Assembly: GCA_937892665.1 (NCBI GenBank) | Contig: CALBJF010000179.1 | Location: 1 to 12,455, forward strand | From: an uncultured euryarchaeote | GTDB lineage: Archaea > Thermoplasmatota > Poseidoniia > Poseidoniales > Poseidoniaceae | Direction: 5' to 3' | Length of the DNA: 12,455 nucleotides | Shown here: positions 5,884-12,455 of the stretch, in pieces | Layout of the letters: each line of letters opens with the position of its first letter | Position numbering within the stretch: the first letter of the stretch is position 1 | The notes under the pieces: model-generated | What the model was told of the DNA's origin: nothing | Database searches by the model: none | What the model saw: the letters and a program-made list of their open reading frames with translations, nothing else | Program-made: the position numbers and the translations under genes

Positions 5884-7368
5884 ATGGCGGATAATCCTCT
5901 CACCATACTTCACCAACTTCGAGACGTTAGTGGAGCTCCTGAAACCGTGGGACTCACCGATGAAATCATTTCTCGATTTTGCGCTACTGACGCCCAACTC
6001 GTGCAGGCGATCAACGAAGCAAGTACCGCACATCAGGCTTTGATCGAAGAATTTGGAATGGACGTTATGACCCTTCCAGAATCTGAACTTATCCCACATC
6101 TGCAAGAAGACTACGTGAACTTCTACGCCCCTGCTACGGTGAATCCATACATTCCAATTGCAGGACGTGGACCTTGGTTGGTGACTTCTAGCGGAGCAGT
6201 ACTTCACGATAATGGGGGATATGGTATGCTTGGAAGCGGACACGGTCCTGATTCCATCATCAAGGCGATGTCCCAGAATTGGATAATGGCAAACATCATG
6301 ACTCCTTCTTTCTCTCAAAAGCGTCTTGGAGAACGCCTTCGCAAGGAACTTGGCCATACACGTGGCCATTGTCCTTTTGATCGCTTTATTTGTATGAACA
6401 GTGGTTCTGAATCCGTAACAGTCAGTCTTCGTATTGCTGATGTTAACGCAAAGAGTATGACTGACCCTGGTGGCAGACACGAAGGAAAACCAATCAAATT
6501 ACTCGCAGTCGAGCGAGCCTTCCACGGAAGAACAGGCCGACCTGCTCAAATATCTCACTCTTGTATGACCAGTTACAAGAAGAACCTTGCAAGTTTCAGA
6601 GATATGGATAATTTACTACTTGTACCTGCAAACGACATTCCTTCGTTACAAGCAATGTTCAAGCGTGCAGATGATGAAGGCTTCTTTATCGAAATGATGG
6701 CACTTGAACCCGTACAAGGTGAAGGAAGTCCAGGCCGATGTGTTGACAGAGCATTCTATGATGAAGCTCGTAGACTTACAAATGAACACGGTTCAATGCT
6801 CATGGTTGATTCAGTTCAAGCAGGATTGAGAGGGCAAGGTTGCCTCTCTGTCGTTGACTATCAAGGATTTGAGGATGCGGAAGCACCAGATCTTGAAGCA
6901 TGGTCAAAAGCCCTCAATGCAGGACAATACCCTCTGTCTGTGCTTGGTATGAACAAGCGAGCAAGCGAACTCTACGTAGTTGGAATCTATGGGAACACCA
7001 TGACTACCAATCCACGTGCACTTGAAACCGCAGTTGCAGTTCTTGACCACATAACTCCAGAACTTCGTAACAACATACGTGATCGTGGTGCTGAAATGGT
7101 TGAGAAACTCAAAGCACTGCAAGAACAATATCCGAATGAAATCCTTGAAGTTCAAGGAACTGGATTACTCGTATGTGCAGAACTCGACCCAGAACGTTTC
7201 CAAGTCGTTGGATTTGATATGGTCGAAGTATGGTGCAGAAAGCACGGTCTTGGAGTCATTCACGGCGGCGTCAATGCACTTCGCTACACGCCGAATTTCG
7301 CCATTACTTCTGAGGAAGTCGATCTGGTTGTTGACATCACACGACAAGCGATCGAAGCATTCCTTTGA
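5884..7368 (+). CDS. Class III (fold-type I) PLP-dependent aminotransferase
   Basis: This protein of 494 residues moves an amino group using pyridoxal phosphate; the substrate is not recognisable. Seen: GGYGMLGSGH (111-120), the PLP-phosphate region NSGSESV (172-178), AFHGRTG (212-218), EPVQGEGSPGR (275-285), the cofactor aspartate region MVDSVQAG (307-314) with Asp309, the Schiff-base region WSKALNAG (340-347) with Lys342, and GNTMTTNP (370-377). The family usually reads DEVQTG where this has DSVQAG. It is longer than most members, because about 80 N-terminal residues precede the usual core. Two starts are possible, 5851 and 5884. Each has a GGAGG-type site about 18-20 bases upstream, unusually far. 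The shorter is chosen because the stretch between them encodes the Shine-Dalgarno-like GGAGGT. Its stop overlaps the ribosome site of the next gene, so the two are coupled. Resembles lysine/ornithine-type omega-aminotransferases only generally. Confidence 0.88.
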   Translation: MADNPLTILHQLRDVSGAPETVGLTDEIISRFCATDAQLVQAINEASTAHQALIEEFGMDVMTLPESELIPHLQEDYVNFYAPATVNPYIPIAGRGPWLVTSSGAVLHDNGGYGMLGSGHGPDSIIKAMSQNWIMANIMTPSFSQKRLGERLRKELGHTRGHCPFDRFICMNSGSESVTVSLRIADVNAKSMTDPGGRHEGKPIKLLAVERAFHGRTGRPAQISHSCMTSYKKNLASFRDMDNLLLVPANDIPSLQAMFKRADDEGFFIEMMALEPVQGEGSPGRCVDRAFYDEARRLTNEHGSMLMVDSVQAGLRGQGCLSVVDYQGFEDAEAPDLEAWSKALNAGQYPLSVLGMNKRASELYVVGIYGNTMTTNPRALETAVAVLDHITPELRNNIRDRGAEMVEKLKALQEQYPNEILEVQGTGLLVCAELDPERFQVVGFDMVEVWCRKHGLGVIHGGVNALRYTPNFAITSEEVDLVVDITRQAIEAFL

Positions 7369-7377
7369 GGGAGAACA

Positions 7378-8103
7378 ATGCGACGAATACAGATTCAACA
7401 TCTGGAAGGTTCTGTTGCACAATCCTTTGTTGAACGCTTGTTAATGTTCGAATGTACTGTTTGTATTGATGCGTCCCTTGTTGAATCCTACTCTGAGCGT
7501 CACGCAGCGATTCTTGCGACAGGTCTTTCCGCTATTGAAGCATATGTCGATGCAAATGTTAGCTTCTCCTTCTTTAATCAAGAAAACACAGTAACAGTTG
7601 ACTCTGAAGGCTTATCCTCACAAATACGATTGCATGATGTTCTACCAACAGGTCCAAACACGGGTATGAATCATATCTTTCTCGAGCAACTCTGGAATCA
7701 AAAAGAATCCTCTCATCAGGAAACAGGTATGCATTATTGGGTTTCAGAATCCGATGTCGTTGAAGCATTAGTTCGTATTGCACTTCATTCACCAACATTA
7801 CCCGATATTGTTCACATTGCAGGACGTAGGGGGTGGCTCGCTCAACAAACTATCGATGAGTTCTCTATGCTTTGGCAGCGAACACAAGCAGGATCTACCG
7901 GGACATTCACTGCTTCATTACTCGATCAACCACCTTCCCCAAAGATAAGTGTGGTTCCGATTCAAGATGTTGTGGAACAACAACGACCTCCGCTTGGACC
8001 ACTGCATGATGTATTGATGCAATGTGATGAGCAAGGATGGCAGCCAACCAGCCCATTACGAACCGGGCTGATGCTGTACTTAGCTGGTCGAATCAACGAT
8101 TGA
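7378..8103 (+). CDS. Unrecognised protein; C-terminal half resembles extended SDR/epimerases
   Basis: This 241-residue protein starts 9 bases after the aminotransferase stop. GAGGGAG (7367-7373) includes that stop, so it is co-translated. I cannot name it. Residues 31-59 (DASLVESYSERHAAILATGLSAIEAY) look like the helix after the YxxxK site of extended short-chain dehydrogenases. Residues 82-96 (QIRLHDVLPTGPNTG) look like the family's R-x-x-N-V-x-G-P strand. Residues 119-150 (HYWVSESDVVEALVRIAL, then IVHIAGRRG) look like the 'V-x-D-V-A-x-A' and 'N-I-x-G' elements of NAD-dependent epimerases. No N-terminal GxxGxxG Rossmann motif is visible. It is either a truncated relative or a much diverged full protein. 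The C-terminal 60 residues (PSPKISVVPIQDVVEQ onward) are not recognised. Its 3' end overlaps the convergent dys gene by 11 bases. Confidence 0.7.
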   Translation: MRRIQIQHLEGSVAQSFVERLLMFECTVCIDASLVESYSERHAAILATGLSAIEAYVDANVSFSFFNQENTVTVDSEGLSSQIRLHDVLPTGPNTGMNHIFLEQLWNQKESSHQETGMHYWVSESDVVEALVRIALHSPTLPDIVHIAGRRGWLAQQTIDEFSMLWQRTQAGSTGTFTASLLDQPPSPKISVVPIQDVVEQQRPPLGPLHDVLMQCDEQGWQPTSPLRTGLMLYLAGRIND

Positions 8104-9097
8104 AAATGTCACTTCCAAGAAGTGGAAGCAGAACACTAGCATCGCCCTCAACACACATGTTTGGTGCTTCAGGACGCATCTTGCCCCAACTGATTGCTTC
8201 ACGAAGTCGAGCGCCTGAGAGGCTTCCATCATGTTCGGGAGCAGTTGTAATGTAAACAGCAGAGTCAAGTCCACCTCTGTATTGATTCCACCAAATGACG
8301 TGATGCTTTGAGATGCCTCCGCCGATCATGAGGGCATTGGATGTTTCAACATCCCATGTAAGGTCAGACATGACTTGCTCGTCTGCGAGTGTATCGATAT
8401 GGAAATCACGATGACGTTGACGGAGCATGAACAGTTGTGCACCAATCGATCCATCGGTAATGCCAGGAATACAGACTGGAATTTGATTCTTCCATGCCCA
8501 ATAGATGAGAGAGTTTGGCGTTCCTATTCGCTTCCCTAATTCCCATACAAGGTGAATAGAGCCAAAGCCAAGCCATGCATCAGCACCAGTCTTACCAGTT
8601 TCCTTTAGTCGGTCTTGATAGATTTCTTCAAGTGCTGGCATAACAACCGCTTCAATGATTTCTCCGTACGATGAATTTGGGACAATGACGTTACCTAGAC
8701 GCATCAAGGAATGCTCACCTAGTTCAATATCATCGAGTTCGAAAGCACCGTGATAGTAATCCTTGTAGGAACGGGCTATGTCGTGATCAAGCGTTCCACA
8801 TGTCGTTGAAAGGACATTGAACATCTTGGTCTTAACAGCCTCTACAAAGAATGAACGTGTACCGGTTGCGCACAGACATGCAGGGAATGAAAGCCAATTC
8901 GTTACTTTGCTCAAATCACCATCCACTGCCTCAGATTGTTGCTTCATATCAAGGAGAATATCGCGAGCAGTAGCGAGTTTTGTGGCAGTAAAACCACCTG
9001 CTTGTGCCATCTGGTCGATGAGAGACGTGGTTTGAGTAGCTTTGGAAAAGTCGTAATCCTGAACGGGGATATCGAATTCGTCTGGGTCAATCGCCAT
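8093..9097 (-). CDS. dys: Deoxyhypusine synthase (or DHS-family homologue)
   Basis: Deoxyhypusine synthase transfers the aminobutyl group of spermidine to one lysine of initiation factor aIF5A, using NAD. Seen in 334 residues: VLSTTCGTLDHDIARS (about 95-110), GNVIVPNSSYGEIIE, LIYWAWKNQIPVCIPGITDGSIG, ALMIGGGISKHHVIWWNQ, and the C-terminal active region EHDGSLSGARLREAISWGKM with the expected enzyme-intermediate Lys306. The ending ASVLLPLL is also typical. Length matches archaeal and eukaryotic members. Homospermidine synthases of the same fold cannot be excluded by eye. Last gene of a minus-strand set SDR - FAD oxidoreductase - dys, 33 bases after the FAD gene's stop. No strong Shine-Dalgarno stands right before the ATG at 9097 (only AAGG). 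Its 3' end overlaps the convergent neighbour by 11 bases. Confidence 0.9.
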   Translation of the reverse strand: MAIDPDEFDIPVQDYDFSKATQTTSLIDQMAQAGGFTATKLATARDILLDMKQQSEAVDGDLSKVTNWLSFPACLCATGTRSFFVEAVKTKMFNVLSTTCGTLDHDIARSYKDYYHGAFELDDIELGEHSLMRLGNVIVPNSSYGEIIEAVVMPALEEIYQDRLKETGKTGADAWLGFGSIHLVWELGKRIGTPNSLIYWAWKNQIPVCIPGITDGSIGAQLFMLRQRHRDFHIDTLADEQVMSDLTWDVETSNALMIGGGISKHHVIWWNQYRGGLDSAVYITTAPEHDGSLSGARLREAISWGKMRPEAPNMCVEGDASVLLPLLGSDIFNR

Positions 9098-9130
9098 ACC
9101 TTGTCGCCTGCGTTTCCCTTCATCAACCTT

Positions 9131-10381
9131 TCATGATGAACGGAGAGGAGATGGAATCTCCAAACGCTCGAGTAAACGTTCAACGGAGCGTAAGGTACCA
9201 TGGACTGAAGGATGGATGGTATGATCGCCGATGTAATAGACGCCATCATGAACCAACCCCAGCCGTTCTCTGCCTTTTGCAGTAACAGATCCCGATGGAA
9301 GTGCATAATCAACATGCGTTGTCCCTACGAGTTTCCAGGAGGATGTGTCTTGACCAAACCATTGTGTAAGTTCCTCATGAATGGCTTTCTGAACTGCTTT
9401 TTTACGATGTTCGGATGCGATTTCACCGACCACTGTAGCAACAACGAGATGCTTGCTCGAAGGATGCAACAATGTTGGTACGTGGACATGGAGAATGTTC
9501 TGCCCATCTTGTTCATATTCACGGTTGAGCAGTAATCGAGGTTTATCGAGAGGTGATTGTTCTGCCTCAAAAACGAACGTAGCAGTCTGTTTACGAACGA
9601 TTTGTGTAGGGTTGTCGAGCCAAGTGTTAGCAATATGTTGAGGTACAGCCACAACAACAAGATCAGCATTCATTGTTTCTCCATTGTCAAGTATAACTCC
9701 TGACGAAGAGACTGAACTGACGTTGGTATTGTAGCGAATTGTATTCTGTTTTAGATGAGATGCAAGTTGCTTAGGAACTGCTTGAATTCCATCTTTTGGC
9801 ATCGTCATGCTTCCATGTGACATAGAAGCCCAGGTAAAGGAGGCGAATGATGTACGTTCTCTGCGTTCATTATCAAGTGTAATTCCAGTAAAGAGTGGAT
9901 GCAAAAAGGAGTCTCGAAACGTTGGGCTAAAGCGCATTGATTCGAAACCTTTGTCGATTGATTGAGTAGGTTGATCCATTGCATATTCAAGGTCTTTCTT
10001 CTTCGATTTTAATCGCCATCGCAGCATCCGTAGAGAATTCCATAAGCCTGCTGTAAACAGAGATGGCAGCATTAACAAAGGCGCTCGCAGAGGGTCACCA
10101 AGTGTCTGTAATCGCCCACTTGATGGGGTGATAAGGCTTGTAGCAGGATCCATTGGTTTGAGTTCTAATCGATCAATATCCAGCCATCTTTCGAGGGTTG
10201 GATAGGCTGTGTGTAAGACGTGGAATCCTTCATCGACATTGTGTTCACCAAGAGTTACCGTCTTCATCCGGCCACCAATTTGGTCGGATGATTCCAGAAG
10301 AACACACTCATATCCGTGTTGCTCAAGAGCCCACGTCGCTGCTATTCCAGCAAGACCTGCGCCGACAACAACCGCTTTCAC
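9131..10381 (-). CDS. FAD-dependent phytoene-dehydrogenase/amine-oxidase-like oxidoreductase
   Basis: This is a 416-residue flavoprotein. Seen: the dinucleotide-binding fold VVVGAGLAGIAATWALE with GxGxxG at 7-12, the ribose-binding Glu30 at the end of the second strand, and QIGGRMKT (34-41), typical of the amine oxidase/phytoene desaturase superfamily. The DEGFHVLHTAYPTLERWL segment follows. Near the C-terminus, GVYYIGDHTIHPSVHGTLRSVERL (380 on) supplies the second FAD contact. The family includes carotenoid desaturases, protoporphyrinogen oxidase and many uncharacterised members, and the DEGFxVLxTAYP type is of unknown substrate. There is no membrane anchor. It starts with GTG at 10381, with GAGGGAAGG just upstream; that site overlaps the stop of the SDR gene, so translation is coupled. 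Carotenoid or isoprenoid oxidation together with the SDR is only a guess. Confidence 0.85.
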   Translation of the reverse strand: MKAVVVGAGLAGIAATWALEQHGYECVLLESSDQIGGRMKTVTLGEHNVDEGFHVLHTAYPTLERWLDIDRLELKPMDPATSLITPSSGRLQTLGDPLRAPLLMLPSLFTAGLWNSLRMLRWRLKSKKKDLEYAMDQPTQSIDKGFESMRFSPTFRDSFLHPLFTGITLDNERRERTSFASFTWASMSHGSMTMPKDGIQAVPKQLASHLKQNTIRYNTNVSSVSSSGVILDNGETMNADLVVVAVPQHIANTWLDNPTQIVRKQTATFVFEAEQSPLDKPRLLLNREYEQDGQNILHVHVPTLLHPSSKHLVVATVVGEIASEHRKKAVQKAIHEELTQWFGQDTSSWKLVGTTHVDYALPSGSVTAKGRERLGLVHDGVYYIGDHTIHPSVHGTLRSVERLLERLEIPSPLRSS

Positions 10382-10390
10382 ATCCTTCCC

Positions 10391-11110
10391 TCAGGCTAGG
10401 ACGTTGGCCATTCCACCATCAAGGTGTAGGACTTGACCTGTCAAGTTGTCAGGAGCATCGGTAAGCAACCAGTACATGGCTGAAGCAGCCTCTTCTTTCT
10501 TGTTGATTCGTTGTGTTGGAATCTTCTGAGCAGCTGTTTCTCTCATAGCATCACTTGAAAGAATCTTACTTGCCATCTTCGTATCTGTAAGTCCCGGAGC
10601 AACAGCGTTGATTCTCAAGCCACGACGTGCGTAGGTTGCTGCAGATGCTCGAACCATTGCCTCTATGCCCCCTTTAGCAGCAGCAATTGCTTCATGATTA
10701 ACCAGTCCAAGGGAGCCTGCTACGCTTGAGGAGAAGACCATACGGCCGCTTCCTTGTCGAAGCATTGCCTTGCCTGCGATGGATAGGGCAAGAAACGCTG
10801 AGGTGAGGTTTGTTGTGATTACTTCCTCAAAAGCGTCTTTGTTCAGGGCGTGAGGGGGGCGGATGACAATGGATCCAACACAATGCAGCAAGCCGTTAAT
10901 CTCGCCATGTTCTTTTGCATCAGCGATGCACTGCTTCATGTCCTCTTCGCTTGTAGCATCACCAATCGTTACGGTGATTCCTTGAGAAGTAAGTGACTCT
11001 TCATGCTCCGTATTTCGAATAAGACAATGGACACGATGTCCATCACCGAGCAGTCGTGTGGTTACATCTTGAGCAATATCGCTGTTTCCGCCAATTATGA
11101 GATAGTTCAT
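10391..11110 (-). CDS. Short-chain dehydrogenase/reductase (SDR) lacking the catalytic tyrosine
   Basis: This is a 239-residue NAD(P)-dependent oxidoreductase-like protein. Seen: the cofactor loop IIGGNSDIA (5-13), an NNAG-equivalent HCVGS (76-80), Asn101 in TTNLTSAF, Ser129 in FSSSVAG, Lys146 in IAAAKGGIEAM, INAVAPGLTDT (167-177) and the C-terminal TGQVLHLDGG. The catalytic Tyr of YxxxK is Ile142 here, exactly 13 residues after Ser129 as the pattern requires. The frame is open to an ATG at 11167, but 11110 places the first beta strand at the usual N-terminal position and has GGGAA before it. First gene of the operon with the FAD oxidoreductase (9 bases apart) and dys. It may be a reductase with an altered mechanism or a binding protein. 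The family is sure, activity is not. Confidence 0.88.
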   Translation of the reverse strand: MNYLIIGGNSDIAQDVTTRLLGDGHRVHCLIRNTEHEESLTSQGITVTIGDATSEEDMKQCIADAKEHGEINGLLHCVGSIVIRPPHALNKDAFEEVITTNLTSAFLALSIAGKAMLRQGSGRMVFSSSVAGSLGLVNHEAIAAAKGGIEAMVRASAATYARRGLRINAVAPGLTDTKMASKILSSDAMRETAAQKIPTQRINKKEEAASAMYWLLTDAPDNLTGQVLHLDGGMANVLA

Positions 11111-11199
11111 GTTCCCAAGAGACAGGGTTTGCTTTTGAATCGCAGTTTTCAGCCATGAGAAAAACATCCCTTCAAAACCCGATACCCTGACGTCAAATC

Positions 11200-11844
11200 A
11201 TGGAAGAAAAAGATGCCTGGCTAGCAGACGTTCGCTCTGTCCACATAATCGGGGCAGGGTTGCGTAAAGACAGACCTGCGCACCAGGCCTTTCACGATGC
11301 AGGCCATCTCGGATACCGAATGATACCCGTCCATCCAAAAGCTGCTGGAAACACGCTCCTAGGGCGCCCCATTCGCCCACATCCTTGGAACGATGATGAG
11401 CCTGAACTGTTCGTTCTTTTTCTTTCACCAGAGCGTGTTATGGGGCAATTACGTTCATGGCTGCTTGAAGGGCGCATTATTCCATTCATCTGGCTCCAAC
11501 CTGGGGCTGAAAGCAATGACGTGGTTGAATTCCTTGAGTCTGCCAACATCAAGCACAGCGTTGGACGGTGTTGGGTCGTGACTGTACGGGACGGAGACAT
11601 ACACTGCAACAACTCGCTTGAAGAACAGAAGTGGTACCTGCAAACAACATCGCTTGACGGGAGTGAGTGCTCAATCTGGAGAACATTTGACTTCGGAACT
11701 GAGCACAGTCTTACCGAACCGCTGGAATGGGTTGGAGATCACCTCGACTTAACTCATTCAAACGAAACAATTCCTCGCTACATTCGTTCATTGGTGGGAG
11801 CGGATGAGTCACTTGAACAAGCAGCAGTCCGATTAGCCAACTGA
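11200..11844 (+). CDS. CoA-binding (YccU-like Rossmann) domain protein with unknown C-terminal extension
   Basis: This 214-residue protein has an N-terminal CoA-binding domain of the YccU/succinyl-CoA-synthetase-alpha type. Seen: VHIIGAGLRKDRPAHQAF (14-31), GYRMIPVHPKAAGNTLLGR (38-56), ELFVLFLSPERV (69-80), FIWLQPGAES (96-105) and a conserved-type cysteine in VGRCWVV (121-127). Stand-alone domains of this family usually end near here. This protein carries about 85 further residues (130-214), rich in Trp and acidic residues, that I do not recognise. The ATG at 11200 has no Shine-Dalgarno, so the mRNA may be leaderless or use another start. It is divergent from the SDR operon. Its TGA (11842-11844) abuts the stop of the convergent uvrB with no spacer. 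Its role is unknown; family members may bind CoA or a related nucleotide. Confidence 0.8.
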   Translation: MEEKDAWLADVRSVHIIGAGLRKDRPAHQAFHDAGHLGYRMIPVHPKAAGNTLLGRPIRPHPWNDDEPELFVLFLSPERVMGQLRSWLLEGRIIPFIWLQPGAESNDVVEFLESANIKHSVGRCWVVTVRDGDIHCNNSLEEQKWYLQTTSLDGSECSIWRTFDFGTEHSLTEPLEWVGDHLDLTHSNETIPRYIRSLVGADESLEQAAVRLAN

Positions 11845-12455
11845 TTACATCGACTGTTCAAGTTCGTAAATACGATCACGCAAACGAGCAGCCTCTTCGA
11901 AATCGAGTTGTTTGGCAGCCTCTTTCATCCCAGATTTCAATTCTGCGAGTAAATCCATTCTTTGTTCGGGTGTGAGTGATGATTTGACATCATCAGCCTC
12001 CACATATTCCAATTGGATTTTTGAATTTTCAATTGGAGTTTTCTTTTCACTATGAGCCCAGGCACCGGCACCTAAATTCAGTTTTGAAGCCCAATCTCCA
12101 TCTTTCCTGCCACCTTTCTTAGCGACTAAACGACGTTTTCCATCAGATGTTGTCGATGTTCCAGCAATAAGATCTTCAGATTCGGAACCCATTTGCGGTA
12201 AGGCTTTGACAATGGTCTTAGGAGTGATTCCATGCTTCTCATTATGTGCATTTTGCCGTACTCTTCGCTCAAGGGTCTGACGTATACTGGCTTCCATAGC
12301 AGGACTCATTCCATTTGCATACAACAGAACACGACCATTTTCGTTTCGAGCTGCACGTCCAATGGTTTGGAGTAAGGAGCGTTCATTTCGCAAAAAGCCT
12401 TGACGATCAGCATCAAAGATGGCTACGAGACTTACTTCTGGAATATCCAACCCTT
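11845..12455 (-). CDS. uvrB: UvrB, C-terminal part (enters from the right edge)
   Basis: UvrB is the damage-verifying helicase subunit of UvrABC nucleotide excision repair, a bacterial system also held by some mesophilic archaea through transfer. Seen in about 203 residues: [26 protein letters not shown] at the edge, helicase motif [22 protein letters not shown], and a C-terminal UVR domain ([17 protein letters not shown], then [16 protein letters not shown]) that contacts UvrC. The linker between HGITPK and the UVR domain is about 78 residues, clearly longer than the roughly 40 I recall for E. coli. Part of it ([13 protein letters not shown]) is encoded by the CAATTGGA motif shared with the intergenic region near 5.6 kb. 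The beginning lies beyond 12455. Its stop directly abuts the stop of the convergent CoA-binding gene. Confidence 0.95.
   Translation of the reverse strand, partial: GLDIPEVSLVAIFDADRQGFLRNERSLLQTIGRAARNENGRVLLYANGMSPAMEASIRQTLERRVRQNAHNEKHGITPKTIVKALPQMGSESEDLIAGTSTTSDGKRRLVAKKGGRKDGDWASKLNLGAGAWAHSEKKTPIENSKIQLEYVEADDVKSSLTPEQRMDLLAELKSGMKEAAKQLDFEEAARLRDRIYELEQSM
12006..12037. repeat. CAATTGGA dispersed motif, tandem pair inside uvrB
   Basis: Two motif copies lie back to back here. 12006-12021 is identical to 5767-5782 (16 bases) and 12021-12037 is identical to 5561-5577 (17 bases). The pair is read in frame by uvrB on the minus strand as part of its linker. Confidence 0.5.

Noticed and set aside
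5717-6043. Plus-strand open frame of 108 residues starting in the intergenic region
   Set aside because: Most of it overlaps the aminotransferase in another frame, it has no ribosome site, and the product is not recognisable.
5782-6480. Minus-strand open frame of 232 residues opposite the aminotransferase
   Set aside because: The product is rich in His, Ser, Arg and Cys without any family pattern, while the plus-strand aminotransferase has clear PLP motifs throughout.
11111-11199. Promoters in the gap between the SDR and CoA-binding genes
   Set aside because: A divergent promoter pair is expected here, but I could not see a TATA box good enough to call on either strand.

Overview
The window reads as chromosomal DNA of a planktonic euryarchaeon, most likely Marine Group II (Candidatus Poseidoniales) or a close Thermoplasmata-related lineage. 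The grounds are the conserved archaeal cluster L7Ae - S28e - L24e - nucleoside diphosphate kinase - aIF5B, a deoxyhypusine synthase, an archaeal PRC-barrel protein, Shine-Dalgarno sequences of the GGAGGTGAT type, and a bacterial-type UvrB at the edge. The lineage is an inference from protein style and gene content; no rRNA is present.

Left part (1-5482), all on the minus strand. Reading in the direction of transcription: a two-repeat PRC-barrel protein, tRNA-Ile(GAT), ribose-phosphate pyrophosphokinase, then the translation operon L7Ae, S28e, L24e, Ndk and aIF5B, and finally the N-terminal part of a MoxR-type AAA+ ATPase that leaves the window. The operon serves ribosome assembly, k-turn RNA binding, NTP balance and subunit joining. 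Prs supplies PRPP for nucleotides just upstream.

Middle (5483-5883) is a roughly 400-base divergent intergenic region. It is AT-rich, carries several CAATTG-centred motifs, and ends in a GC-richer leader that can fold in two mutually exclusive ways in front of the next gene.

Right part (5884-12455). On the plus strand, a class III PLP aminotransferase is translationally coupled to a small, unrecognised protein whose C-terminal half resembles the substrate half of extended SDR/epimerases. These converge on a minus-strand operon SDR - FAD-dependent phytoene-dehydrogenase-like oxidoreductase - deoxyhypusine synthase. A plus-strand CoA-binding-domain protein with an unknown C-terminal extension follows, and its stop codon abuts the stop of a convergent, partial uvrB.

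No CRISPR array, transposase, integrase, phage gene or defence island was seen, and I found no complete new system. The best leads are the dispersed CAATTGGA motif, which also sits in frame inside uvrB, the aminotransferase leader, the SDR without its catalytic tyrosine, the zinc-less L24e that resembles eukaryotic L24, and the epimerase-like small protein lacking a visible Rossmann motif.
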